Shown: positions 44,485-54,968 of the stretch, one piece after another
Numbering within the stretch: position 1 is the stretch's first letter
Layout: each line of letters begins with the position of its first letter
DNA from: Diadophis punctatus similis
Lineage: Eukaryota; Chordata; Lepidosauria; Squamata; Dipsadidae
DNA: 64,000 nt
Direction: 5' to 3'
Assembly: GCA_023053685.1 (NCBI GenBank)
Contig: JALIGW010000032.1
Span: forward strand, 5,218,343-5,282,342
Translations under genes and position numbers: made by a program
The notes under the pieces: generated by a model
The model's database searches: none
Told to the model about the DNA's origin: nothing
Seen by the model: the letters and a program-made list of their open reading frames with translations, nothing else

Positions 44485-44710
44485 ACTCCCTTGTAGCATT
44501 GATGATGTTACCTAGTTGGGTCATGAAATGTCTGCAAGAAAACAACCAAGCTCAGAGACCAGAAAGGACCTCAGAGTTGTCGTCTCCTCCTCCTCCTCCT
44601 CCTCCCCTCCACAAACCCCACTCCCTTATAGTCCTGATGAAGTTACCTAGCTGGGTAATGAAACATCTGCAAGAAAACAACCATGCTCAGAGAGCACCAA
44701 GGAGCCTAGG
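44485..44710 (+). repeat. hammerhead-like pair flanking a short TCC tract (cassette D)
   Basis: Motif 1, 44499-44528: TTGATGA (one change), TTACC stem II arm, GAAA intact, TGTC, TGC, AAGAA. Motif 2, 44634-44663: CTGATGA, stem II TTACC/GGTAA closed by a TAGCTG loop, GAAA, CATC, TGC. The TCC tract is only 44585-44610. The spacer phrase AAGCTCAGAG...AAGGACC follows motif 1. This is the best-preserved pair in the window: both GAAA boxes survive. Confidence 0.7.
44634..44663 (+). ncRNA. hammerhead-like core, family 2, intact catalytic bases
   Basis: CTGATGA and GAAA are exact and stem II has 5 Watson-Crick pairs (TTACC/GGTAA). The 3' side of stem I (TGCAAGAA) is intact, but the 5' side reads TTATAGTC and not the family's TTCTAGCA, so stem I pairs poorly. 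CATC replaces CGTC. Self-cleavage is therefore uncertain, though C17 is present. Confidence 0.55.
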
Positions 44711-44935
44711 ATTGTTTCCTCACTTCATAAAACTCAGCAGGAGAAAGAGGCCTTGCCCAATGGGTGCAGATCTGCTCTTTGGCCTTCTGAATTGTCATTC
44801 ACTTTGGGAATTGGTCTGATTCTGCCTTCTGTGCACCAGACCAATATTTTACATCTTGGATGCTGAGCCGATGAAGAAGAGGACGTGATATTCTCCCATG
44901 ACCCACATTTCTGTCTATGGTGATTCATGCAGGTC
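44711..44935. other. unassigned DNA
   Basis: Nothing recognised. Confidence 0.35.
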
Positions 44936-45170
44936 ATTGTTGTCCCAAAGGTGCTTTTTCAAAAGGCAACTGGTCTTTTTTCTTTTTGTTTTCCTTGAAA
45001 AAGCTTCATGTCTCATCCAAGAAACTTCTTCAGTTCAGAAGAACTGAAGCAAAATGTTTTCCATGAAAAAAACTCCAAGAAAGTCCGGTTGTCTATTGAA
45101 CAGTCCCCTGGGAGTTGGGCGGCATATAAATCCATTTAAATAAATAAAATAAAATAAACAGCACCTTTGA
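44936..45170. repeat. PLE terminal-repeat pieces in inverted order, then an L2-group tail
   Basis: A minus-strand piece (44936-45030) and a plus-strand piece (45030-45100) meet around TTCAGTTCAGAAGAACTGAA, both with decayed hammerhead cores. 45103-45160 is an isolated L2-group 3' tail (GGGAGTTGGGCGGCATATAA, AAAT repeats). Confidence 0.5.
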
Positions 45171-45341
45171 GTATAAACAGAAATCTTGTCAAATTAAAGC
45201 AACCACTAGCATCATTAAAGATATATTCTGAGAATTGTTAGAGAGGCGCTACCTTAACTCTGTTTCTCCCAACCAAACTATCTAAACTTCGTTGTCCTTT
45301 TCCCCTCTGCAATGCAGCCCCCACCTTCTGAGAATCCAGAC

Positions 45342-45666
45342 CAGAGGTGGGTTCCTGCCTGTTTTTGCCGGTGTGGTTAATAGCTGTTGTTCGGCGCAGA
45401 GCCGAAGACGCTGCTGCCGTTTGCGGCGCGGGAGCTTTCCCAGGGCGCTTTCCCCCACCCGCATGGATGCTGCCAATTGCGTTCTTTTGCCCTCTGTGCA
45501 TGCAGAATGCTTTGCGCATGCGCAAAGGGCAAAAGAACGCAATTGGCAGCGTCCAGGCGGGTGGCGGCAGCGCCCGGGGAAAGCCCCCGCGCCGCGAACG
45601 GCAGCAGCGTCTTCGGCTCTGCGCCGAACAACAGCTATTAACCGCACCGGCAGGAACCCACCTCTG
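45342..45666. mobile_element. fold-back hAT MITE, palindrome of 325 bp
   Basis: CAGAGGTGGGTTCC ... GGAACCCACCTCTG with an exact 8-bp duplication ATCCAGAC (45334-45341 and 45667-45674). The arms are inverted copies. The interior is related to 12964-13315 (GCCAATTGCGTTCTTTTGCC, GCGCATGCGCA), so both come from one family. Frames on both strands reflect the palindrome. Confidence 0.92.
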
Positions 45667-45674
45667 ATCCAGAC

Positions 45675-45994
45675 TACATTCCACCACGTTTCGCATCTTT
45701 ATCTAAGTCATTAATAAAAATGTTGAAGAGTAGAAGTGTCAGGATCTTCTCCAATGTGGTGAAGAACCATTAAAGTGAAGAACACTTTTTGAGAATGGTT
45801 ATTCATCCATTTAGTTTTCATGCTATCCAGCCTGCACGTAACTAGCTTGCTCTTCATACATCATAGGCACTTGATGACGTCAAGCACTCTTCAAATCAAG
45901 ATATATTACGCACACAGCATTCCCCCCGTCTATTATGGAACATGTTTTTGAAAAGAAAAAATTAGTATAGCAAAATTTGGTCTTCATCATTATC
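45675..45994. other. unassigned DNA
   Basis: Nothing recognised. Confidence 0.35.
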
Positions 45995-46186
45995 ATCAGA
46001 GCTGGAAGGGACCTTGGAGGTCTTCTAGTCTCACCCCCTACTCAAGCAGGAGATCCTATATCATTTCAGACAAGTGGCTGTCCACTCTCTTCTTAAAAGC
46101 CTCCTGTGATGGAGCACCCACAACTTCTGGAGACAAGACATTCCACTGATTAATTAACAGAATAACAGAGTTGGAAGGGATCAAAC

Positions 46187-46790
46187 CAGAGGTGGGTTCC
46201 TCCTGGTTCGGACCGGTTCACCTGAACTGGTAGCAAGCAGCTGGTGACGTCATGATGATGTCACGGAACCGGTTCTGTCGATGCCGGTCCATGAGGAGCC
46301 GAGGTGGCGCAGTGGTTAAAAACAGCACTGCAACCTACTTCAGCTGATTGCTAGTTCAGCAGTTCAGCTGTTCAAATCTCACCAGGCTCAAGGTTGACTC
46401 AGCCTTCCATCCTTCTGAGGTCGGTAAAATGAGGACCCGGATTGTTGGGGGCAATATGCTGAACTCTGTAAACCACTTAGAGAGGGCTGTAAAGCACTAT
46501 GAAGTGGTATAGAAGTCTAAGTGCTATTGCTATTGCTATGAACGCCGCCATCTTTTTTTGGAATTTTTTTGGGGAAATTTTTTTCCAGGTTTTTTTTCTT
46601 TTGCGCATGCGCAGAAGCTGAGTTTCCGGCACTGCACATGTGTCGCCATCTTGTTTTTGGGCTTTTTTATTTTTTTATTTTTTGGCACTGTGCATGCACG
46701 CATGCATGAAGCATGCGCCGCCCACGAGGCACGGCTACATGGCGTGGTAGGAAGCGAACCGGCAGCGAGGTAAGTTAGAATCCACCCCTG
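46187..46790. mobile_element. hAT-type MITE with a SINE inside
   Basis: CAGAGGTGGGTTCC ... AATCCACCCCTG. The 8-bp flanks GATCAAAC and GTCCAAAC differ at two positions. The interior carries ACCGGTTC and GATGTCACGGAACCGG words and GCGCATGCGCAG. The SINE at 46290-46538 interrupts it. Confidence 0.65.
46290..46538 (+). mobile_element. tRNA-derived SINE, Sauria-like
   Basis: Head GAGCCGAGGTGGCGCAGTGG (box A), TTCAAATCTC as the box B remnant, core CCTTCCATCCTTCTGAGGTC and ATGAGGACCCGGATTGTTG, and tail TGCTATTGCTATTGC. Complete. Confidence 0.85.
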
Positions 46791-47045
46791 GTCCAAACCC
46801 CTGCTCAAGCAGGAGACCCTACAACATTTCAGACACAAATGGCTGCCCAGAGTCCTTCGGGAGTTGGGCGGCATAGAAATACAATAAATTAAATTAAATT
46901 AAATTAAATCTCTTCTTAAAAACCTCCAGTGATGGAGCACCCACAAGTTCTGGTGGCAGGCTGTTCCACCGGTTAATTGTTCTCCCTGGCAGAAAGTTTC
47001 TCCTTAATTGCAGGTTGCTTTTCTCCTTGACTAGTTTCCAAATCC

Positions 47046-48234
47046 ATGTTGACTTCTGTAGTTACCGTATTGTTTTCAAGATGCTTATTAAAAGCAACTT
47101 TTAAATAATAATTTATGCTAAAAAAACACACCACCTTCCGCTATTGATGTCAAACTCACCAGCTTGCAATTCGCTGGCTTATCTTTCCTGCCTTGGCGAA
47201 TGTAATGTTTTTTCTAACCAGGTTACCATTAATCTCAAGTTTCAATTCTGCATCTGGAATCTTTCCTTTCTCAGTTTCCTAGCGAGGCTGTGACTTTGGG
47301 TTGTAAAACATGGAATCAGAAGAGGAGTTTTCTGAAAACCAGCTAGCATTTTCTCTTTTACCTTGAGTAACTGGTGCACCAATTATTTCCTTTTCCTTTT
47401 CTTTTGAACTAAAAAAAATACATATCTTTGTGTTATTCTTCAAATTTCTTTGGACCATCTGCTTGTTCTGAGTTCTCGCTTTCTTTACACCAACTTTTCT
47501 GGAACTGGATCCCCTTTTAAGAATTTACAATATTTTTTGGTGCTGCCATCTAGGTTTCCTCTCTGTTTCCCATCATTTTTTTCAGCCCTAATTGGAATCG
47601 TTTGCAAGGGTTTTTTTTTATCGTCTCTGCTTTAAGACATCCTACTTAGTCTCTTTTCTAGGAAAATCCCCTGCTAGGACATTTATTTCCCTATTTAAAA
47701 TGTTTATGGTTTCCTTGCTAGCCCAACGCTCTCATGGTGGGAGGCAATCATCAAAGCAGGATATAAAACAATAAAACCAAGCCAAATAAATAACAAATTA
47801 ATTAAAAGCGCACCATTCAAAGCACAGGATAACAAATGGAGTGATACTGAAAGGCGCTAACGGGAGAATAGGGCTGTTAAGATGGTTGAGGAATGAATGT
47901 GAGAATTAAAAAAAAAACCACAGGCCTATTTTCAGGATGGGGATGTACATAATGTTAATGGCACCTTGGCCTCCAGGCAGAGGGGTCTATTGGAAGGGGC
48001 CCCAAAGAGTCAAGAGTCAAGCTGTAACCGTTGAATGAAGCCTTGCCCTTTTTACATGCTTCCTCACCACCAGGGAGGCGAGCCCTTTCTAATTCGAAGA
48101 TGGCAGATGGAACAATGACCAACCATCATGGTCCTCAAGGCTCTTTAGAAGGAAGAACAAACTTTCTCCAAAGGAGTCAGTAGAAGAGAAGCCAAGACAG
48201 CTACAACAGATCAAAGATCAAAGTAATTGCCCAG
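47046..48234. other. low-copy DNA
   Basis: No gene or known repeat recognised. The frames at 47450-47774 are AT-rich and lack domains. Confidence 0.35.
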
Positions 48235-48297
48235 ACAGGTCCCAAAGGTGCTTTTTTCAAGAGGCAACCGGACTTTCTTGGTTTCTTTTTGAAGACG

Positions 48298-48327
48298 TTT
48301 CGCTTCTCACCCAAGAAGCTTCTTCAG
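48298..48327 (-). ncRNA. hammerhead-like core, family 1, intact
   Basis: Same features as 31223-31252, with one loop substitution. GAAACGTC is intact. The enclosing unit is broken further downstream by insertions, but they lie outside the ribozyme. Confidence 0.58.
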
Positions 48328-48439
48328 CTCTGACTGGAGGGTGGGGAATGGAAGGATTTATACTCCTTGCAGACAGCTGGTCATTTGCATCCTATTAGAG
48401 AGTCCTTGAGGTCACGTGGAGGTTTATCTGTGCCCCCAG

Positions 48440-48854
48440 CAGAGGTGGGTTCCTACCGGAGCTTCCCGGTACGCAGCTCCGGTAGGGAGCGACAGATTTC
48501 GCAACTGCTCCGGAGCCCTCTCTGCCGGTCCACCCGGCACGTTGCCATTTTTTCCCGTGATTTTAGGGCGATTTTGCTTCTGCGCATGCGCGGAAGCAAA
48601 ATCGCACCGAAATCTCGCGAGGGGACACACGGGCAGGCGAGATTTCACCTCTATGCATGCGCGGAAGCAAAATCGCACCAAAATCTCATGCATGCGTGCG
48701 TCCCCTTGCGAGACTTTGGTGCGATTTTGCGTCCGCGCATGCGCAGAAGCAAAATCACATAAGGGGGCGCGCGTGTGTAGCGAGCGCCCCCCCCGAAGCA
48801 TGGAGATGCACGTGCATGGCTCCGGCAGCAAGGTAAGCGAGCAACCCGCCCCTG
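48440..48854. mobile_element. hAT-type MITE, 415 bp
   Basis: CAGAGGTGGGTTCC ... AACCCGCCCCTG with an exact 8-bp duplication GCCCCCAG (48432-48439 and 48855-48862). GCGCATGCGCGGAAGCAAAA-like words repeat three times inside on both strands. Confidence 0.9.
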
Positions 48855-48884
48855 GCCCCCAGGGTCACCTGAGTAGTGCAAATA

Positions 48885-49125
48885 CCGTATTTTTCAGAGT
48901 ATAAGGCGCACCTTAGTTTTGGGGGAGGAAAACAAGGAAAAAAGGCTTCTGCCTTCCAGCAATTTGCCAAACAGCAAACAGTAAACAGTACAGATGATAT
49001 ACACTGTTTGCTGTGTATTTCTGTGCATGTGTGCCTGACCCATAGAAATAGCAAAGAATTGGAGAAATGGCAGTATATTAATCCCAGAAAGTTTTCTTAA
49101 ATGTAATCGCACTAACTCCTCCGAT

Positions 49126-49216
<91 letters not shown>

Positions 49217-50130
49217 TTTGTGAGATTTATATACCGCCTCACAGTGCAAGCACTCTCTAAGCGGTTTACACCAGTAAGCAATGTATATTTATATTGCCCC
49301 CAACAATCTGGGTCCTCATTTTACCTACCTCGGAAGGATGGAAGGCTGAGTCAACCTTGAGCCGGTGAGATTTGAACCGCTGACCCTGCGGATCACAGTC
49401 AGCTAAAGTGGCCTGCAGTACTGCCTCTAACCGCTGCGCCACCTCGGCTCTTTATAGATCTATTCCAAACATGACTAAGTCAGGGTTTAACTCTGCTGCC
49501 TTATTTTAATACTAATGCTTAATATTAATACTTAATACTAAAACAGGACATTTCAGATTATACTTTTACAGATCTTTAAAATTGATGTGGCTTTCTGGAA
49601 GTATTCTCTGCTATTTAAAAGAAGATACAATAGCACTGAGCCTCTTCAGATCAAGCATTTATTTTAAAAAGCTTCTTCATTTTGTTAAGTTGTCTAGAAC
49701 AATAATAAAACAGTCTTTAAAAATAAGTCTAATAATTTGAACATTCTATAGGCATTTATAGTTATTGACTTACCTCCTTGCAGCAAAAAACAAACAGCCA
49801 GCACAGTTTGGTTAGCATAAGAAAATAAAATTGTGTCTTGGCCTCTCCCTCCAGCAATTTGCTTCCATGCAGCTTTAGTTTCACTTTCAGTTTAGCACGT
49901 GGGCTTGCCGGCAACTTCAATCAATCAGATGAGTGTCGGGAGGCAGATAATCAGTGGCTTGTGCTAATCAGGCTCTGCTGCTGTTTGCCGCAAGGAGGTA
50001 AATTGCTGGCAGGCAAAGATCAAAGAGTGGGGGTGGCTGAGTGGGGCTATATTCGGTTTATAAGACGCACCCAAGTTTTCACCCTCTTTTGGGGGGTAAA
50101 AAGGTGCGTCTTATACTCTGAAAAATACGG
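48885..50130. mobile_element. inverted-repeat DNA transposon, TA target, with SINE inside
   Basis: The ends are CCGTATTTTTCAGAGTATAA and, on the right, TTATACTCTGAAAAATACGG, flanked by TA (48883-48884 and 50131-50132). The interior is AT-rich with no transposase. 49120-49453 is a reverse SINE with its AAAT tail. A second copy at 59021-60025 lacks that SINE. The superfamily is uncertain; TA targets suggest a Tc1/mariner-like source. Confidence 0.8.
49120..49453 (-). mobile_element. tRNA-derived SINE with long (AAAT)n tail
   Basis: On the minus strand it opens GAGCCGAGGTGGCGCAGCGG and has AAATCTCACCGGCTC and TGAGGACCCAGATTGTTG blocks. The tail is about 25 AAAT units (49122-49218), unlike the TATTGC tails of other copies. 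Confidence 0.82.
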
Positions 50131-50249
50131 TAGTTCCTGTAGTCTGCAATTTTTCTCTCTCTGGAAATCCATTCCTACTCCCACACCATTCAAAGGGTGT
50201 TCATCCCCAATTGGATAGCTAAAAGTCTGTAGAGATTCTCAGTCACCAT

Positions 50250-50533
50250 TTTCACTGCTCTCCTCTGCCTTCTGTGCATCTGTGCATCAGGCACTGGACC
50301 CAGCTGTTCCTCCTCTTCCTCATCCGCCACCTCCAGACCTGGGGGCTGTTGACTCTCCATCTGAGGGCTGATGGATGGCCCAGACTCCGCCTCTGTCTCT
50401 CTCTCTCTGCCAGCTCCATTCCCTCTTCCCCCTCAGAGCTCTCAGGTTGCCCTGATGCTGACCCTGACTCCCACGCCTCCTCCTCCTCCTCCTCTGATTC
50501 GGCTGCTGGAGGGGCCGTCAGCTGACAGGCCAC
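50250..50533 (-). mobile_element. LTR fragment, family C
   Basis: Matches the U3 part of 30258-30790 (GTCAGCTGACGG-, ESSEGEEG-encoding and CTGTGCATCAGGC regions). Both LTR ends are missing or altered. Confidence 0.6.
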
Positions 50534-51130
50534 TAAAATTTCTGTAAGCAGCGGGTGCATGTGTGCATGCTGCTTGCACAAGCAGAGCTTCGCATGTGAG
50601 TGTGAATGCCCACTGGTTGCACGGCCCGATTCCGAACGAGCCGTGGCCTGACAGTGGGTGATGGCCCGGGGTTGTGGACCCCTGCACCTTGCCACATTTC
50701 CATAATCCCCGGATGGTGACAGGTGGGGAAGGCCTGGAATAACGACTTTCCTCAGCACCCTGCTGTAAAGTCCCTGCTGTGTAGCCTGACTTGTGTTAAG
50801 AAAAAAAAGACTGGGTGTGAAATGTTAATTCCTGCCTCTCAGCCATTTGGGGGAGAAGCTCAGCTTTGATTAATTTGCTTTGTTCACAATTTCATTAAAG
50901 TCAGACTTCAGTGCCAATTAGTTCAACCAGTTCATTTTAGGCTGAACTAATGAAATGGCAGTAATTAAAGCTGATGTTTGGGACTCTGATTAAAACGTGA
51001 ATCCGGTGAAATAATTCAAATCGAAATCCAAAGAAAAATGTCTTTTTCATTTGAATGGACCCCTTTTCTTTTCTTCCCTTTCCTTCCTGCCCACCTGCCT
51101 GCCTTCTGTCCTTCCATCCTTTCCCTGTTT
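50534..51130. other. hAT end and low-copy DNA
   Basis: GGGGTTGTGGACCCCTG at 50674-50690 looks like the right end of a hAT element, but no left end is found. 50850-51010 has many ATTA/TAAT sites and no repeat similarity; it may be conserved non-coding DNA. Confidence 0.3.
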
Positions 51131-51136
51131 TTTCTT

Positions 51137-51144
51137 TCTCTTCT

Positions 51145-51231
<87 letters not shown>

Positions 51232-51330
51232 CTCTCTCTCCTTCCTTCCTTCCTTCCTTCCCTTCCTCCCTCCCTCCCCCCTCTCTCCATCCCTCTTTCT
51301 CCTTTCTCCTCCCTCCCTCCCTTCTTGCCT
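51137..51330. repeat. (TTTC)n/(TTCC)n microsatellite
   Basis: About 23 TTTC units (51140-51230), then TTCC and TCCC blocks. Confidence 0.95.
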
Positions 51331-51668
51331 ATGTTGCACTGCACAAGATAATGTTTCCAGCTGTTTTAATGGACTCTCTGATGGGTAACCTCATGCATTT
51401 TGTATGAAGACACTGCAAGAAAGAAAAGAGATGCCTGGCCCATTTGGATCCAGAGTCTGAATGCTTCAGAGCCTGTGAAGTCACCCAAATTGCTGACGCG
51501 ATCAGATGATTGGCCGTTCGCAATCCTTGCCTGTTCCTGTGCTTAAGAGGCTCCTTTGCCCAGAGGGAAGAAGGAAGTCTGTTCTTCTGAAAGCTTCAGA
51601 CGTTGGACGCCAACTGAGGACTTCCTCTAATCTCTGGGGAAGTCATCAAGGAGGGAAATAGAACAGAA
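51331..51668. other. unassigned DNA
   Basis: Nothing recognised. Confidence 0.35.
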
Positions 51669-51669
51669 C

Positions 51670-51780
51670 AGAATAACTGAGTTGGAAGGGACCTTGGAGG
51701 TCTTCTAGTCCAACCCCCTGCTCAAGTAGGAGACCCTGGCCTATATCATTTAAGACAAAGGGCTGTCCAATCTTTGTGGG
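51670..51780 (-). mobile_element. CR1 3' end
   Basis: A short reverse tail facing the next, forward CR1. Confidence 0.75.
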
Positions 51781-52065
51781 GTTACCACAAAGAAGAGGGA
51801 GTCAAGCTATTCTCCAAAGCACCTGAGGGCAGAACAAGAAGCAATGGGTGGAAACTAATCAAGGAGAGAAGCAACTTAGAAATAAGGAGAAATTTCCTGA
51901 CAGTTAGAGCAATTAATCCGTGGAACAGCTTGCCTCCAGAAGTTGTGAATGCTCCAACACTGGAAGTTTTTAAGAAGAGGTTGGACAGCCATTTGTCTGA
52001 AGTGGTGTATGGTTTCCTGCCTGGGCAGGGGGTTGGACTAGAAGACCTCCAAGGTCCCTTCCAAC
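51775..52065 (+). mobile_element. CR1 LINE 3' end leading into a TTG/TTA repeat
   Basis: Encodes GYHKEEGVKLFSKAPEGRTR, WKLIKERSNLEIRRNFLTVR and PWNSLPPEVVNAPTLEVF. The 3' end reads GGTCCCTTCCAACTCTATTG and continues directly into (TTG)n. Confidence 0.88.
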
Positions 52066-52068
52066 TCT

Positions 52069-52101
<33 letters not shown>

Positions 52102-52144
52102 ATTGTTATTATTGTTATTGTTATTATTGTTATTGTTATTGTTA

Positions 52145-52240
<96 letters not shown>
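52066..52240. repeat. (TTG)n-(TTA)n microsatellite
   Basis: TTG units, then mixed TTG/TTA, then pure TTA from 52148. It begins at a CR1 3' end and forms the target of the R4-type insertion. Compare 60680-60802. Confidence 0.95.
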
Positions 52241-52242
<2 letters not shown>

Positions 52243-53810
52243 CAATTGTATCACAGCGGCCAGTTGTTTCGCCGGATTTGGCATTGATTACTAGTCGAGC
52301 CCCACCCAGGGGCCTAGGAAGTCGTAATGTATTTTCGAAGTATATGTGCGGAACCGAGCAGTGCGGCTTTCTGCATTTGACTGATGGTGATTTTGTCAAT
52401 TTTGAGCTGTTTTAAATGTAATTCCAGTGCTTTTGGGATAGCACCCAGTGTTCCAATCACTACTGGAATTACCACTGCTGGTTTGTGCCATAATCGTTGG
52501 ATTTCAATTTTTAAGTCCTGGTATTTTGCAATTTTTTCGTGTTCCTTTTCATCGACCTTGCTATCTCCTGGTATTGCAATGTCAATTATAGTCACCTTGT
52601 TGTTCTCGACCAACGTGATGTCTGGTGTATTATGCGCCAGTACCTTGTCTGTTTGTATACGAAAATCCCACAAGATCTTGACCATCTGATTTTCAGTGAC
52701 TTTTTCAGGCTTGTGTTCCCACCAGTTTGTAGCAGTATGGATGTTATAATTTTTGCATAAATTCCAGTGGATCATTTGTGCAACAGAGTTGTGTCGTAAT
52801 TTGTAATCAGTCTGTGCGATTTTCTTGCAGCAGCTGAGCACATGGGCTACAGTTTCATCAGCTTCCTTGCATAATCTGCATTTAGCATCATTTGAAGATT
52901 TATCAATTTTGGCCTTTATGGCATTTGTACGAATTGCCTGTTCTTGTGCGGCCAGGATCAATGATTCTGTTTCTTTCTTTAAAGTACCAGATGTTAACCA
53001 TAACCAAGTTTTTTCACTGTCCACTTTGTCTTTTATTTTTTCCAGAAATTGGCCATGTAATGCTTTATTTTGCCAACTCTCCATTCTTGATTTTATCACA
53101 TTTTTTCTGTATTCTTGTTTCGTCTGTTGGACCTTCAGTAGATTTTTGTTCTTTACTTCAATTAATAGATGTTCTTGACTTTCTTTTAAATAATCCGCCA
53201 ATGCATGCTTTTCTTCTTCAACTGTTTGCTTTACTTGTAGTAGTCCTCTGCCACCTGATTTTCTGGGCAGGTAAAGTCTATCAGTGTCACTACGTGGATG
53301 TAAACTGTAGTGCATTGTCATTAGTTTTCTGGTGTTTCGGTCCAAAATGTCCAAATCAGCTTGTGTCCAGTTAATTATACCAGCCGTGTATCTTATGACT
53401 GGTATTGCCCAGGTATTCATGGCCTTGATGGTGTTTCCACCATTTAATTTAGATTTCAAAATTTTCCTAACTCTGTTGGTGTACTCTCTTCTAATGATAG
53501 TTTTCACTTCTCCATGTCTGATGTTATCCAACTGCAGAATGCCCAGATATTTATAGGCTTCATTTTGATTGCATTTAATTAATTGGCCATTGGGCATTTC
53601 AATTCCGTCACATGTAGTGATTTTGCCCCTTTTCATAGATACAGTGGCACATTTTTCCATGCCAAACTGCATTGAGATATCTGTGCTGAATATTAGGACT
53701 GTGTTGGTCAGTGATTGGATTTCTATTTCTGACTTTCCATACAGTTTCAAATCATCCATATACAATAAATGTGAAATTTTTTCAGCGTCTTTGGCTATTT
53801 GGTATCCAAG
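52241..53810 (-). mobile_element. R4/Dong-type LINE, 5'-truncated, inside a TAA repeat
   Basis: The minus strand is open from the TAA array through 52314, giving about 498 element codons. Order: YMDDLKLYGKSEIEI (RT catalytic motif) at about 53745; thumb region; a CX2CX8HX3C zinc-knuckle-like CRLCKEADETVAHVLSC at about 52860; then a restriction-like endonuclease with PD-X12-D (PDITLVENN...IIDIAIPGD) and KYQDL. This order (RT, zinc motif, RLE) defines the R2/R4 group. Dong elements insert in TAA repeats, as here. Upstream RT motifs and the N-terminus are missing. A 5'-truncated copy cannot mobilise itself, but the absence of stops indicates a young insertion. The first 59 codons of the open frame are flanking CR1 and AAT repeats. 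Confidence 0.9.
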
Positions 53811-53950
<140 letters not shown>

Positions 53951-54012
53951 CTCTTCTAAAATACCTCCAGGGATGGAGCACCCACAACCTCTGAAGGCAA
54001 GCTATTCAGAAA
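53951..54012 (-). mobile_element. CR1 fragment
   Basis: A short reverse CR1 piece (CCAGGGATGGAGCACCCAC, GAAGGCAAGCTATTC). Confidence 0.7.
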
Positions 54013-54078
54013 TAGCCATGGCAGCAACATGGTAGTTGGATGGGGAGAAATAGGATCTACCTCAAAAATGCTCACATA

Positions 54079-54459
54079 CAGGTAGTCCTCGACTTACAAC
54101 AGTTCATTTAGTGATCGATCAAACTTACAACAGACTGGAAAAAAGTGACTTACGATTGTTTTTCACACTTATGACCGTTGCAGCATTCCCATACTCATAT
54201 GATCAAAATTCAAGACAGTTGGCAACTGACTCACATTTATGACGGTGGCAGTGTCCTGGGGTCACGTGATCCCCTTTTGCGACCTTCTGACAAGCCAAGT
54301 CCATGGGGAAGCCAGATTCGCTTAACAACCGTGTTACTAATTTAACAGCTGCAGTGATTCACTTAACAACGGTGGCTAGGAAAGTCGTAAAGCGGGGCAA
54401 AACTCACTTAACAACATACATTTTGGGCTCAATTGTGGTCGTAAGTTGAGAACTACCTG
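54079..54459. mobile_element. inverted-repeat DNA element, TA target, reference copy
   Basis: A 381-bp element CAGGTAGTCCTCGACTTAC ... GTAAGTTGAGAACTACCTG. TA precedes it; TG follows (probably TA mutated). The interior blocks (CACTTATGACCGTTGCAGC, AGTTGGCAACTGACTC, CCTTTTGCGACCTTCTGACA, CGCTTAACAACCGTG) occur in at least seven other places in the window. No transposase; class uncertain. Confidence 0.75.
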
Positions 54460-54867
54460 TGTTTTCCGAGGGCTTCATGGCTAGTCTACCAAATGCAGGT
54501 TGTATTTCTTAACTTCTGATTGATCCAACATCTTTTTTTGTGTTGTGGTGACCAGAACTGAACGCAGAGTCTTTTGTTCTTGCATCTAATTGTTCCGGCT
54601 TTGGATAATGTCCACTCCTCTGAACTGTAGGGAGTAAGGCATGCTTTCAATCCTTGTCAATCAATCAATCAATCAATCAATCCCACAAACATCCCATCCT
54701 TTTCTAATTGAATCTTATCTAATGGAGCTCTTGAAAAACAAGATCCTTTCAGTGGATACTGCCCCCTCCTGCCTTTCTTTGAAGTCCTCTGATTTGAAGA
54801 GGACCCCACCCCTTAATAAATCTGGGCTCCATCACGTCTCTGCCCCCCTCCCTCCAGGGTTGAAAGG
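54460..54867. other. unassigned DNA
   Basis: Contains a short (AATC)n at 54657-54682. Otherwise unrecognised. Confidence 0.35.
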
Positions 54868-54968
54868 CAGGGGTGGGATTGTGTTACTGCCGGTTCACTC
54901 AGGGACACGCCGCGTGGGCATGCACAGTACTACAAAAAGGCTTCTGCGCATGCGCAGAAGCAAAAAAA

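Larger units (their letters stand above)
45995..47045 (-). mobile_element. CR1 ends interrupted by a hAT MITE, a SINE and an L2 tail
   Basis: Reverse CR1 sequence at 45995-46186, 46791-46838 and 46908-47045. The gaps are filled by the MITE 46187-46790 and an L2-group 3' tail (46838-46908: CCCAGAGTCCTTCGGGAG, GGGCGGCATAGAAATAC, then AAATT repeats). A second CR1 tail seems to start near 46150. Confidence 0.75.
48235..50248 (-). repeat. PLE terminal repeat split by two DNA transposons
   Basis: 48235-48431 and 50133-50248 are the two halves of one unit (compare the middle unit at 31113-31490), with 48863-48884 as a piece between the two insertions. A hammerhead-like core is at 48327-48298 (CTGAAGA, GCTTCT/AGAAGC, loop TGGGTG, GAAA, CGTC), with all core bases intact. 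Confidence 0.7.

Noticed and set aside
48367..48904. open frames on both strands as overlapping genes
   Set aside because: They arise from inverted repeats inside a hAT MITE.
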